From assembly GCF_006151805.1 (NCBI RefSeq), contig NZ_VDDA01000031.1:1-50517 (forward strand): a stretch of 50,517 bases of DNA. Reading direction: 5' to 3'. Shown here piece by piece: positions 25,163 through 33,080 of this stretch. The stretch comes from Methylobacterium terricola. Lineage in GTDB: Bacteria; Pseudomonadota; Alphaproteobacteria; Rhizobiales; Beijerinckiaceae. Position numbers and translations under genes: made by a program. Under the pieces are notes generated by a model, which ran no database searches, had not been told where the DNA came from, and saw nothing but the letters and a program-made list of their open reading frames with translations. The number at the start of each line of letters is the position of its first letter. The first letter of the stretch is position 1.

Positions 25163-25177
25163 ACATGTATATATAAG
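25163..25177 (+). promoter_or_regulatory. second putative GntR operator
   Basis: ACATGTATATATAAG, identical over 15 bp to 20566-20580. It lies in the 56-bp gap between the divergent CoA-transferase gene (minus) and the truncated amidohydrolase (plus), 23 bp from the former start. Its place directly at both promoters supports repression by the module's GntR protein. Confidence 0.65.
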
Positions 25178-25196
25178 CTGGGAGGAGGAGCAAAGC

Positions 25197-25540
25197 ATGG
25201 TGTTGCCCGGCGCCGATCCGAACGGCCCCGCTTCCGTGTCCGGCCCGCCCGCCTCCCGGCCCGGTTACGATCTCGTGGTCACGGGAGCGACGCTCCTGAC
25301 CGGCGTCGCGGCGCGGCCCGTCATCGACGACGCGGTCCTCGCCGTGTCGGATGGTCAGTTCGTTCGCGTGGAGCCCGCGGTGGCGGGCGGGCCGCCTGTG
25401 ACTGCCGCGAAGCGCCTCCATCTGCCGGGGCGGGTGATCACGCCCGGTCTCGTGAACGTCCACACCCATGCCACTCTCAGCATGGTGCGCGGCGTCGCCG
25501 AGGATCTCGGCTTCGCGCCGGCCTACACCCCCGGCTGCGG
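25197..25540 (+). pseudogene. amidohydrolase/chlorohydrolase-family gene, 5' remnant
   Basis: The gene starts at ATG 25197 with a strong GGGAGGAGGAG site upstream and reads as the first about 115 residues of a cytosine-deaminase/chlorohydrolase-type amidohydrolase. The region ends with the metal-binding motif ITPGLVNVHTHATLSMVRG and the usual GVAEDLGFAPAYTPG segment. At about 25534-25545 homology stops abruptly and the sequence continues as the 3' part of a racemase in another frame. About 300 residues of the enzyme are therefore missing. The intact promoter and ribosome site show it was a real gene before the deletion. Confidence 0.75.
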
Positions 25541-26007
25541 CCCTGCGCGAGGTTGCCGGCCTACCGGTGATCGGTCCGGGGGCGAGCGCCGTCCATCTGG
25601 CGGCGCAGTTCGGCGACCGCTTCGGTGTGCTGTCATCAGAGCCGACGCCGACGGGGCTGCACGCCCGCTTCCGCGCCCTCGGGGTGGCCGACCTGTTCGT
25701 CTCCGAGCGCATGGTGGGCTGCTCCGTGCTCGATCTCGCGCGACGGCCCGACAAGGCGCTCGACCGCATCGTGGCGGCCGGCAAGGGCTGCCTGCAGGAC
25801 GGTGCGGACATCCTGGTGCTCGGCTGCCTCGGGATGGGCTTTCAGCGAGGGCTCGTCGCACGGCTCACGGAGAACGTCGGCGCGCCCGTCATCAACCCCG
25901 TTGTGGCCGCGCTCAAGACGGCCGAAGCCGCCCTCGCCCTCGGGCTGACCTCAACGCGGCCGGAAAGGAAGACCGATGACAGCGTCGTCTCGCTCGAAGG
26001 CCGGTGA
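25534..26007 (+). pseudogene. Asp/Glu/hydantoin racemase-family gene, 3' remnant
   Basis: From about 25534 the frame encodes LREVAGLPVIGPGASAVHLA, FGVLSSEPT and ILVLGCLGMGF, which is the C-terminal two thirds of an Asp/Glu or hydantoin racemase. The second catalytic cysteine (in GCLGMG) is present. The N-terminal about 80 residues with the first catalytic cysteine are gone, replaced by the amidohydrolase start. No start codon of its own is credible, so the product is probably inactive. The tail overlaps the next gene by 32 bp. Confidence 0.7.
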
Positions 26008-26881
26008 AGGCGGTGCGCGACCGCCTCTCGACCACCTGGTCGAAGCTGTCCGGCGGAACGAGGTCCGCTGTCGGCCGATCAAGGGCCTGACATGGCCGGA
26101 CGGGAACAGGATCGCCGTCAACGTCACGCTCGACTTCGACGCGATGCTGCTCCGGCGGCTGTGGAACGAGCCCACTCTGCAGATCGCGAAGGGAGAGTTC
26201 GGCGGGAGGGTCGGGATCTGGCGCCTGCTCGAGCTCTTCGACGGTCATGGCGTGAAAGCCACCGTATTCACGCCCGGACGCATCTGCGAACTCTACCCCG
26301 ACGTCCTGCATCGAGCCGTACGGGCCGGGCACGAACTCGCCGACCACATGTGGGAGCACCACGTCCCCGAGGACCCGGCCCTGGAGGAAGATCACCTCCT
26401 CAAGACCGTCGCGGCGCTGGAACGCATCGCCGGGCGAAGGCCGGTCGGGACCCGCAGCAGCCACACGCAGGCACTGCTCAAGCGGGAAGGCTTCATCTAC
26501 AACTCGTTCAGCTCGACCCATCACGGACCGTACTATCTCGACGCCGTCGACGGCGGCAGCACGCTGGTCGAGCTTCCGTTCCACCATGCGATCGACGACG
26601 CGATGTACTTCAGCTTCGGCTGGATGGGGACCAGGACCGAACAACAGAGGTTGATGGACGTCGACGAGGTGCTCGAATACTGGTGGGGCGCTTTCCAGGA
26701 CCAGTACACGCGCGGCGGCTACCTGAACATCCTGATGCACCCGTTCGTCTCCGGGCGGGCGCTGCGCGTCGACATGCTCGATCGGCTGATCACGCGCATG
26801 AAGACGCTGCCGGGCGTCTGGTTCCCCACCTGCGAGGACGTGGCCCGCCACTGCGTCGCCCACCATCCGGATCGCCTCTAA
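25976..26881 (+). CDS. polysaccharide-deacetylase-fold protein (NodB/PuuE/cyclic-imidase-like) 1
   Basis: A 301-aa NodB-homology-domain protein. It has VNVTLDFDAM (the usual Asp-containing first motif), then GHELADHMWEHH, which supplies the HxxxH metal pair, and a final LMHPFVSGRA. This group includes allantoinase PuuE, peptidoglycan deacetylases and cyclic imidases. With an amidohydrolase and a hydantoin-type racemase nearby, hydrolysis of a cyclic amide or imide seems likelier than sugar deacetylation. No signal peptide is seen, so it is cytoplasmic. ATG 25976 lies inside the end of the racemase remnant. Confidence 0.8.
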   Translation: MTASSRSKAGEGGARPPLDHLVEAVRRNEVRCRPIKGLTWPDGNRIAVNVTLDFDAMLLRRLWNEPTLQIAKGEFGGRVGIWRLLELFDGHGVKATVFTPGRICELYPDVLHRAVRAGHELADHMWEHHVPEDPALEEDHLLKTVAALERIAGRRPVGTRSSHTQALLKREGFIYNSFSSTHHGPYYLDAVDGGSTLVELPFHHAIDDAMYFSFGWMGTRTEQQRLMDVDEVLEYWWGAFQDQYTRGGYLNILMHPFVSGRALRVDMLDRLITRMKTLPGVWFPTCEDVARHCVAHHPDRL

Positions 26882-27000
26882 CGCCGTTCGCCCGTGCGGA
26901 CCTGCGCTGGCCCGCCACCGCATCGTCCGCTTGAATGATTCCATCGCGGGTTTACGCTGCAAATCCCGGCAATTATCTTCGCGACATCCGCTTAGGATCG

Positions 27001-27942
27001 ATGATGCCTTGGAAGCAAGACTACACGATCTCCGATGAGGTAGCGCTCGCCGATTCCGAGATACAATGGCCGGACGGGCGGCGTTGCTGCATCTCGATCG
27101 TCGTCGACCTCAGTGTCGCATCCGGCCCGGCCGGCATCACGCCGGATGATCTCTCGCAGCCGAGCTCGCGTTTCGGGATGGGTGAGGGCCTGGACCGTCT
27201 CCTCGCGACGCTCGACCGCTTCGGACGTCGCGCGACCTTCGTGGTCCCGGCCGCGATGGCGCGGGTCTACGGCGCACGCGTGCGCGAGATCGTCGAGCGC
27301 GGCCATGAAATCGCAGCCGGCGGCTATCTCCATGAAGATGTGACCGAACTCCCGCGCGCCATCGAGGCCGACCGGCTCCAGGCGACGACCGAGATCCTCG
27401 CCGACGTCACCGGCTCGAGGCCTGTCGGCTGGTATTCCCTGCCCCGTCCGGGCGACGCCTTCTCGGTGGGCACCGTCAGCCCGAACACGATCGACCTTCT
27501 GATCGACGGCGGGTACCGGTACTTCGGCAATGGCCTGGCGGACGACGCGCCCCATTACTGGGTGGCCGATTTCGACAGCCGCCGCAGCCTCCTCACTCTG
27601 CCTTACTACTATCATTTCGATGATCAGTACTTCCTCATGTTTCCGGCGGCCGGGACCGGGCTGGAGCGGCTCGATGCGCTCGAACGGAACTGGCAGGTCG
27701 AGTTCCGGGCCCAGTATCGCCGCGGTCGCTATTTCGGGATCACGCTGCATCCGAGAGGAATCGGCTGGGGCCATCGCACACTGGCGCTGGAGCGGCTGCT
27801 CGGCACCCTTGCGGCCCATTCCGACCTTTGGAACGCGACCGGCGCGGAGTGTGCGGACCATTGGGCACGCACCATGCCGCCGGAGACCAAGCTGCGTCCG
27901 AGCCCCTCCATCTGGGTGGACTATCCCGGCAGCAGGAGCTGA
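27001..27942 (+). CDS. polysaccharide-deacetylase-fold protein 2, altered metal site
   Basis: A 313-aa paralogue of the preceding protein with RATFVVPAAMARVYG, GHEIAAGGYLHEDVTEL, SPNTIDLLIDGGYRYFGN and a final LHPRGIGWGHR, close to the PuuE/cyclic-imidase group. The first His of the usual HxxxH is Gly (AAGGYLH), and the first acidic motif reads IVVDLSVAS, so a classical metal site is doubtful. ATG 27001 is chosen because AGGA lies just upstream; an ATG at 26935 lacks a ribosome site. The cytoplasmic enzyme may be metal-independent or a non-catalytic partner. Confidence 0.78.
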   Translation: MMPWKQDYTISDEVALADSEIQWPDGRRCCISIVVDLSVASGPAGITPDDLSQPSSRFGMGEGLDRLLATLDRFGRRATFVVPAAMARVYGARVREIVERGHEIAAGGYLHEDVTELPRAIEADRLQATTEILADVTGSRPVGWYSLPRPGDAFSVGTVSPNTIDLLIDGGYRYFGNGLADDAPHYWVADFDSRRSLLTLPYYYHFDDQYFLMFPAAGTGLERLDALERNWQVEFRAQYRRGRYFGITLHPRGIGWGHRTLALERLLGTLAAHSDLWNATGAECADHWARTMPPETKLRPSPSIWVDYPGSRS

Positions 27943-27953
27943 GGCAGGGCATC

Positions 27954-29075
27954 ATGAGCCTTCATCCTGACCGCTACGACGCCGAGGGCATCCTCTCGGG
28001 CCTGCTGCGCTGGGTCGAGATCGACACGCCGACCGGGGAGGTCCCGGGCATGTCCCGGCTCCTGGACCGCGTGGCCGGGGACTTCGCCCCGCTCGGAGCC
28101 GCCATGACGCGCATCCCCGGCCGCGACGGGCTGGGCGACCACCTGCTGGTCCGCATGCCCTGGGGATCCGGACCGGGGATCCTCTCCGTGGCGCATCTGG
28201 ACACCGTCTGCGTCCCCGGCACGGTCCGCACGGGCCGCGACGGCGAGCGCTGCTACGGACCCGGCATTGCCGACATGAAGGGCGGCGCCTTCCTGACCCT
28301 GGAGGCTGCCCGCCGCATCGCGGCCCTGCCGGGCCAAGCCCCACTGCCGTTCACGGTTCTGTTCACGTCCGACGAGGAGATCGGCTCGCCGACCTCGCGC
28401 GACGTCATCGCGGATCTGTCGCGTGACGCGCGCTTCGCGCTGATCGCCGAGCCGGCGCGGCGGGACGAGGTCGTCACGGTCCGGAAGGGCCGTGCCAAAT
28501 ACCGCATCGACGTGACGGGTCGCGCCGCGCATGCGGGCTCGGCGCATGGGGAGGGCCGCAGCGCCGTCTCCGAACTCGCCCGGCACATCGTCGCACTCGA
28601 CGGTCTGACCGATGACGGGACCGGCACGACGATCAACGTCGGCGAGATCGGCGGCGGCACCGCGACCAATGTGGTGGCCGAGCGAGCCTTCTGTCACGTG
28701 GACCTGCGCTTCTCCGACAACGCCCTGGGGGTGGCGCTCGACCGGACGATCCACGGCCTCAGGCCGATCGGGCGGGACATGCGGATCACCGTGACGGGCG
28801 AGATCGAGAAGCCCTGCCTCGAGCGGTCCGCCGCGACGCTCGAGCTGTTCGAAATCGCCCGGAGGCTGTGCGCGGAGGCGGGGATCGCCCTCTCGGAGAC
28901 CGGCAGCGGCGGCGGGAGCGACGGCAACTTCACCGCGGCCTACGGGGTCCCGACCCTCGACGGCCTCGGCGTGATCGGCAACACGTGGCATTCGCCCGAC
29001 GAGCACATCGTCGTGCCTGCCCTCCCACGCCGGGCCGCCCTGATGGAAGCGCTTCTCCGCGAACTCGGCCGCTGA
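27954..29075 (+). CDS. M20-family metallopeptidase/amidohydrolase (carboxypeptidase G2-like)
   Basis: The 373-aa cytoplasmic enzyme has the M20 zinc-site motifs: SVAHLDTV (about 80), GIADMKGG (about 103), SDEEIGSP (about 141) and NTWHSPDEH near the end. A dimerisation domain sits between (AAHAGSAHGEGRSA). Relatives include carboxypeptidase G2, N-carbamoyl-amino-acid hydrolases and acylases. It follows the deacetylase-like gene by 11 bp and is the last gene of the plus-strand operon. A late step, cleaving a linear amide produced by ring opening, is inferred. Confidence 0.87.
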   Translation: MSLHPDRYDAEGILSGLLRWVEIDTPTGEVPGMSRLLDRVAGDFAPLGAAMTRIPGRDGLGDHLLVRMPWGSGPGILSVAHLDTVCVPGTVRTGRDGERCYGPGIADMKGGAFLTLEAARRIAALPGQAPLPFTVLFTSDEEIGSPTSRDVIADLSRDARFALIAEPARRDEVVTVRKGRAKYRIDVTGRAAHAGSAHGEGRSAVSELARHIVALDGLTDDGTGTTINVGEIGGGTATNVVAERAFCHVDLRFSDNALGVALDRTIHGLRPIGRDMRITVTGEIEKPCLERSAATLELFEIARRLCAEAGIALSETGSGGGSDGNFTAAYGVPTLDGLGVIGNTWHSPDEHIVVPALPRRAALMEALLRELGR

Positions 29076-29109
29076 CGAGAGGTATGCGATCGGTTGACGA
29101 CGTCGTGAT

Positions 29110-29130
29110 GGGCCGTGCGCACCACGGCCC
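29110..29130 (+). terminator. hairpin after the M20 hydrolase gene
   Basis: GGGCCGTG (29110-29117) pairs exactly with 29123-29130 around a 5-nt loop, 35 bp after the module A operon stop. There is no T-run, so termination is plausible but unproven. Confidence 0.45.
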
Positions 29131-29139
29131 ACGCAGAGG

Positions 29140-29365
29140 CCGAAGCAGGCCGTTCGAGGCTACGGCAGCAGGCCAAGCCGGAGCCCTGCGCCGGCGGACA
29201 GTTCCGCGCCTGCTGCGGCGGCCAACGCCCTCGATGGCATGAGCCGGGCGGATGCGGCGCGGGCCGCTGGCCTCGAGCGTCAGGCGCTGTGCGAGGCCGT
29301 CCAGCGCTTCAACGCCGAAGGTCTCGCCGGTTCGATCAACCGCCCGGCCGGCCCCGCTATGTGCA
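29140..29365 (+). pseudogene. IS630-family transposase, N-terminal fragment
   Basis: One frame reads NALDGMSRADAARAAGLERQ then ALCEAVQRFNAEGLAGSINRP, the helix-turn-helix N-terminus of IS630-type transposases. The beginning is degraded and the catalytic part is absent. It is cut off at about 29350-29365, where the IS481 remnant begins on the other strand, which suggests one element landed in or recombined with the other. Confidence 0.65.
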
Positions 29366-29808
29366 CCTCGGCGAGGTCGTCGGGGAAGCCGCCGAGCGGG
29401 TAGACTTTGACGCGGGATCGCTTCGGCTCACCATCGACATCCGGCAGGCGGCTGATGCCGTGGCGCTGCCGACATCGATGCAGCGACAGGCGGGTCAGGT
29501 GCGGGATGGTAGCCTGGAGCGCGTAGAGACAAGCGTCGAGCGGCGGCAGCGGAGGGCGCCGGAAGGCGACAACGATCGCCTCCTCGTCGGCCGACAGGAC
29601 GGTACCGTCGAGCGAAGCTCCTTGGGGCCGGTGCGCTGTGGTTGGCGACCGAGTTGCGCCGCGTCCACTTGGCCACGGTCGTCGGGTCGATGCCGTCGCG
29701 CTTGGCCAGCGCCCTCAGGCTCGCTTGACTATGCTGGATCGCGCGGCGGACTGCCTCCGTCGTTGTGGCGCTGCCGTGACGCCCCCGTCCCCTGGCACCT
29801 CCCTCCAC
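29350..29808 (-). pseudogene. IS481-family transposase, frameshifted 5' part
   Basis: Read on the minus strand, the start encodes HGSATTTEAVRRAIQHSQAS then LRALAKRDGIDPTTVAKW, a typical IS481-type N-terminus. After a frame change near 29600-29630 it continues as LSADEEAIVVAFRR, CLYALQATIPHLTR and HRCRQRHGISRLPDVDGE. It breaks off after a YPLGGF stretch, where intact relatives continue into the catalytic DDE domain. It is not functional. Confidence 0.7.
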
Positions 29809-29997
29809 ACCGGGGTGACGAGTGCACCATCAAACCAGGGGATCAAACATCAATGCGGGACCCCGTCCAGCGTCGGGGCATGCCGGGGGCAAAGGTCGGG
29901 CGAGCGGTGTCGGGCTCGGCGAGGCGCCGGCCGCCCTGGAACCCCTCGCACCGGGCGCCTCCCCGTCGCCCTGGATCGGGACCGACGCCCGTCGGGA

Positions 29998-30957
29998 TCA
30001 CGAGCCGGACCGCGCCCTCCCCGGGTCGGCAGAGGATGCGTCCGCGGCATGCGCGGCGAGGAGGATGTCCTTCATCAGATGGCCGGCGCGGGACAGGGGG
30101 CGGGCTACGCCGTGGATGAGGGAGAAGTCGAAGCCGTAGCTCCATTCCTCGGATTGCGGCACCTCGACCAGCGGCTTGCTCTGCGAGAGGGAGCGGGCGA
30201 GGTGCGTCGGCAGGAAGCCGATGCAATTGCCCGCAGCCAGGAGCGTCGCGACGGCTTCGAGGCCCAAGGCTACGACGCAGCGCTCCGCACCGAGCCGGTT
30301 GGCCAGGGCGAGGCTGTGCCGGTCGCGGTCGCGCGTCACGACGGCGTAGCCGCGCCCGACGAGCGCGGCAGCGTCGGCCTTGGGATCCACCGGCGCCGCG
30401 GTGTAGAGCTTGGCCTCCTCATTGAACAACCAATGCGTTTCCAGACGCGGATCGGCCAACGAGGGACCGCCGATCGCCATGTGGAGACGGCGCGTCAAAA
30501 GGTCGGCGGCCAGATCTACGGGCGGCCGCACCGAGATGTGGAGCTGGACGGCGGGCGCCCGCAGGCGGAACTGCCGGATCGCCTCCGTGATCTTCGCATC
30601 CGAGTTCGTGAGGCAATTGTCCGCAAGCCCGAGGGCGAGCTGGCCGATCACGACGTCATGCGTGCTGTTCAGCTGGTCGCGGACCTGATCGAGAGTGTCG
30701 CAAGCGGTGATCGCCGCCTGCAGGGCGGCCCGGCCCAGCTCGGTCAGCTCGAACCCGGCCGGGCCGCGCAAGCAGACCGCGCCGCCGAGGCGGGTCTCCA
30801 ACGTCTGGACGTGACGGCTGATCGTCGACCGTTCCATCCGCAGCCGCGCCTCAGCCGCGCTCAAGCCACCGGATTCGGCGACGGCGCGAAAGATGCGCAG
30901 CAGACGCAGATCGCTCTCCGTGATCTCGGAGACCAGCGCAGCTTTCCTTGCTGCCAT
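29998..30957 (-). CDS. LysR-family transcriptional regulator of module B
   Basis: A 319-aa LysR protein with a winged helix at residues about 10-70 (LRLLRIFRAVAESGGLSAAE, then ERSTISRHVQTLETRLG) and an effector domain after about 95. The ATG at 30957 follows GGGAA and gives a standard length. It is divergent from the first ureohydrolase gene, so it probably controls the whole guanidino-compound operon and itself from the 155-bp gap. It differs clearly from the LysR protein at 5385-6326. Confidence 0.88.
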   Translation of the reverse strand: MAARKAALVSEITESDLRLLRIFRAVAESGGLSAAEARLRMERSTISRHVQTLETRLGGAVCLRGPAGFELTELGRAALQAAITACDTLDQVRDQLNSTHDVVIGQLALGLADNCLTNSDAKITEAIRQFRLRAPAVQLHISVRPPVDLAADLLTRRLHMAIGGPSLADPRLETHWLFNEEAKLYTAAPVDPKADAAALVGRGYAVVTRDRDRHSLALANRLGAERCVVALGLEAVATLLAAGNCIGFLPTHLARSLSQSKPLVEVPQSEEWSYGFDFSLIHGVARPLSRAGHLMKDILLAAHAADASSADPGRARSGS

Positions 30958-31112
30958 GTTGCATTCCCTACAAGCGAGGTTTCGATCTTTGCGCCTATTC
31001 CGCAGCATGTCACCGGGATAGACTCGCTTCTTGTTGAAGAGATGTGCATCTAGTGCTGAAAAATAATACACTGAGCACAAAATTTCGACCGTAGGACGAG
31101 AAAAGGGCGCCG
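30958..31112. promoter_or_regulatory. divergent promoter region of module B
   Basis: The gap between the LysR gene and the first ureohydrolase is much more A/T-rich than its surroundings (notably 31030-31090), as expected for promoters. A loose inverted repeat TGCT (31054-31057) and AGCA (about 31074-31077) flanks an A/T-rich core containing TAATAC and may be part of a LysR site. Exact -35/-10 boxes could not be assigned. Confidence 0.5.
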
Positions 31113-32066
31113 ATGTCGCTTCCTCTGACGCAACCAAGCCATCCAGGTCACCCGAGCTTCCTGTGGTCGCCCGTCCATACCGACCTCGACACGCTCGACG
31201 CGCATATCGCCTTCCTCGGCATTCCCTACGGCAGCGCCTACGAGCCGCACGCCATGTCGAACGACCAGAGTCGCGCGCCCGATGCCGTCCGCCGGGTGAC
31301 CGACCGGGTGTGCCGCAACCTCGAGCGCTACGACTTCGATGTCGGCGGCCCGATCTATGACGGCCGGCCGATCAAGGCGGTCGATGTCGGCAACGTGCCG
31401 TTCGACATCCACGACCGCACCTCGCATGTCGCACGGGCCGAGACAGCGGTACGCAAGATCCTCAAGGCTGGGGCGATGCCGATCACGATCGGCGGCGACC
31501 ATGCGATCCCGATCCCGATCTTCCGCGCCCTCGAAGACCACGGCCCGGTCACGCTGATCCAGGTCGATGCCCACATCGACTGGCGCGACGACGTCAACGG
31601 CGTGCGCGACGGCCTGTCGAGCCCGATCCGACGGGCCTCCGAGATGCCGCATATCGGCGACATCTTCCAGATCGGCATCCGCGCCCAGGGCAGCGGGCGC
31701 CCGGAGGAGGTCGCGGCGGCGCAGGCCTACGGCGCCACCATCATCCCGGCCTTCGAGGTCCATGACGGCGGCATCGAGGCCGTCCTGGCCCGCATCCCCG
31801 ATGGCGGGCGCTACTACATCACCATCGACGCGGACGGGCTCGACCCGAGCGTGATGCCGGCGGTCGAAGGTCCCGCCCCGGGCGGGCTCAGCTTCCATCA
31901 GGTCCGCAAGCTGATCCACGGGCTCGTCGCCAAGGGTCGCGTGCTCGGCATGGATATCGTCGAGATCACGCCGTCCTCGGACGTCAACAACATTACCAGC
32001 ATCGTCGCCGGCCGGCTGATCGTGAACTTGATCGGCGCGGCGGTGCGCGCGGGGTATTTCGACTGA
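31113..32066 (+). CDS. ureohydrolase (agmatinase/guanidino-acid hydrolase family) 1
   Basis: A 317-aa binuclear metallohydrolase of the arginase/agmatinase family. Metal motifs are complete: GGDH (H130), DAHID (D152, H154, D156) and DADGLD (D239, D241, D244), followed by the usual GPAPGG substrate loop. The reaction splits a guanidino group to urea (or ammonia products) and an amine. It opens an operon with an amino-acid-type importer and a second ureohydrolase. Without specificity-loop data the substrate could be agmatine, guanidinobutyrate, guanidinopropionate or guanidine itself. Confidence 0.88.
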   Translation: MSLPLTQPSHPGHPSFLWSPVHTDLDTLDAHIAFLGIPYGSAYEPHAMSNDQSRAPDAVRRVTDRVCRNLERYDFDVGGPIYDGRPIKAVDVGNVPFDIHDRTSHVARAETAVRKILKAGAMPITIGGDHAIPIPIFRALEDHGPVTLIQVDAHIDWRDDVNGVRDGLSSPIRRASEMPHIGDIFQIGIRAQGSGRPEEVAAAQAYGATIIPAFEVHDGGIEAVLARIPDGGRYYITIDADGLDPSVMPAVEGPAPGGLSFHQVRKLIHGLVAKGRVLGMDIVEITPSSDVNNITSIVAGRLIVNLIGAAVRAGYFD

Positions 32067-32118
32067 ACGCTTCAACTTCTTCTTGCGATCCGGGCGCAGC
32101 CCGTCGGAGGATTTTGGT

Positions 32119-32976
32119 ATGCCGCACGTCACGAGACGCCAATTCGGCCTGCTGGCGACGGCCTCGGCCGCAGCCGTCGGGTTCGCCGGTCCGGCCTATG
32201 CCGAGACGACCCTCGAGAGGATCCGCCGGACCAAGGTGCTGACGGTCGGCACGGAAGCCGCCTTCCCGCCCTTCGAATTCGTCAAGGACGGCAAGATCGT
32301 CGGCTATGGCAGCGACATCCTGGCGGAGGTCGTCAAGGCGCTCGGGAACCCGAAGCTCAACCAGCTCGACCTGCCCTGGCAGGGGATCCTGCCGGGCGTG
32401 CTCGCCGGCAAGTTCGACTTCGTGGCGACCACGGTCGGGATCAACGAGGAACGCGCCAAGCGCTACGCCTACACGATGCCGATCGCCAACGGCGAGCCCT
32501 ATGCGATGAAGCGCAAGGGCGACGCGATGGCGAAGCCCGAGGATTTGAACGGCAAGGTCGTGGCGACCCAGCTCGCCTCGTCGACGGAACCCGTCGCCCG
32601 CGCACTCGATGCGCGCCTCAAGCAGGCCGGCGGCCCGGGCTTCAAGGAGCTCAAGCTCTTCACCGCCTTCACCGAGAGCTACGTCGCCCTGGCCAACGGC
32701 GAGGTCGACGCCGTCATCCAGAGCCTGCCCAGCCTCGCCGTGCTGGCGAAGGAGAAGCCGGACACTTTCGCGCTCGCCTGTTCCGTGGCCGCACCGGGCG
32801 CCTTCACCTACCTGTCCTGGGTCACGCGCCCCGGCGACACCGACCTGCGCGACTTCCTGTCCGCGACCATCAAGGCGATGCGCGACGACGGCCGCCTCGG
32901 CGCGCTCCAGGACAAGTGGTTCGGCTTCAAGATGGACATCCCCGACAGCGGCTACCTGCCGCCGGGCGCCGTCTGA
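32119..32976 (+). CDS. polar amino-acid-type ABC transporter substrate-binding protein (module B)
   Basis: The 285-aa protein starts at ATG 32119 with CGGAGG 8 nt upstream. A twin-arginine-like signal (TRRQFGLLATASAAAVGFAG, cut near AYA) precedes the family 3 binding domain (VLTVGTEAAFPPFEFVKDGK; GYGSDILAEVV). It serves the two permeases and ATPase downstream. Ureohydrolases on both sides make a cationic guanidino compound the likely ligand. Confidence 0.88.
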   Translation: MPHVTRRQFGLLATASAAAVGFAGPAYAETTLERIRRTKVLTVGTEAAFPPFEFVKDGKIVGYGSDILAEVVKALGNPKLNQLDLPWQGILPGVLAGKFDFVATTVGINEERAKRYAYTMPIANGEPYAMKRKGDAMAKPEDLNGKVVATQLASSTEPVARALDARLKQAGGPGFKELKLFTAFTESYVALANGEVDAVIQSLPSLAVLAKEKPDTFALACSVAAPGAFTYLSWVTRPGDTDLRDFLSATIKAMRDDGRLGALQDKWFGFKMDIPDSGYLPPGAV

Positions 32977-33080
32977 CGGACGAGGCGGGCCGAGATCAGT
33001 TCCACCATTCTGACGGATACCCGTCGGGCTGCAAGCGGTCCGGACGGTCCTCGGTACGGCAACGAGCGAGGCAGCGACGC

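Larger units (their letters stand above)
29076..29997. other. region of insertion-sequence remnants between modules A and B
   Basis: This 922-bp stretch has no intact gene. It holds a terminator-like hairpin (29110-29130), a fragment of an IS630-type transposase on the plus strand and a frameshifted 5' part of an IS481-type transposase on the minus strand. From 29810 to 29997 I see nothing recognisable. Confidence 0.65.

Noticed and set aside
29115..31053. Plus-strand frames across the IS remnants and the LysR gene
   Set aside because: They are antisense to the IS481 remnant and the LysR regulator and lack motifs.
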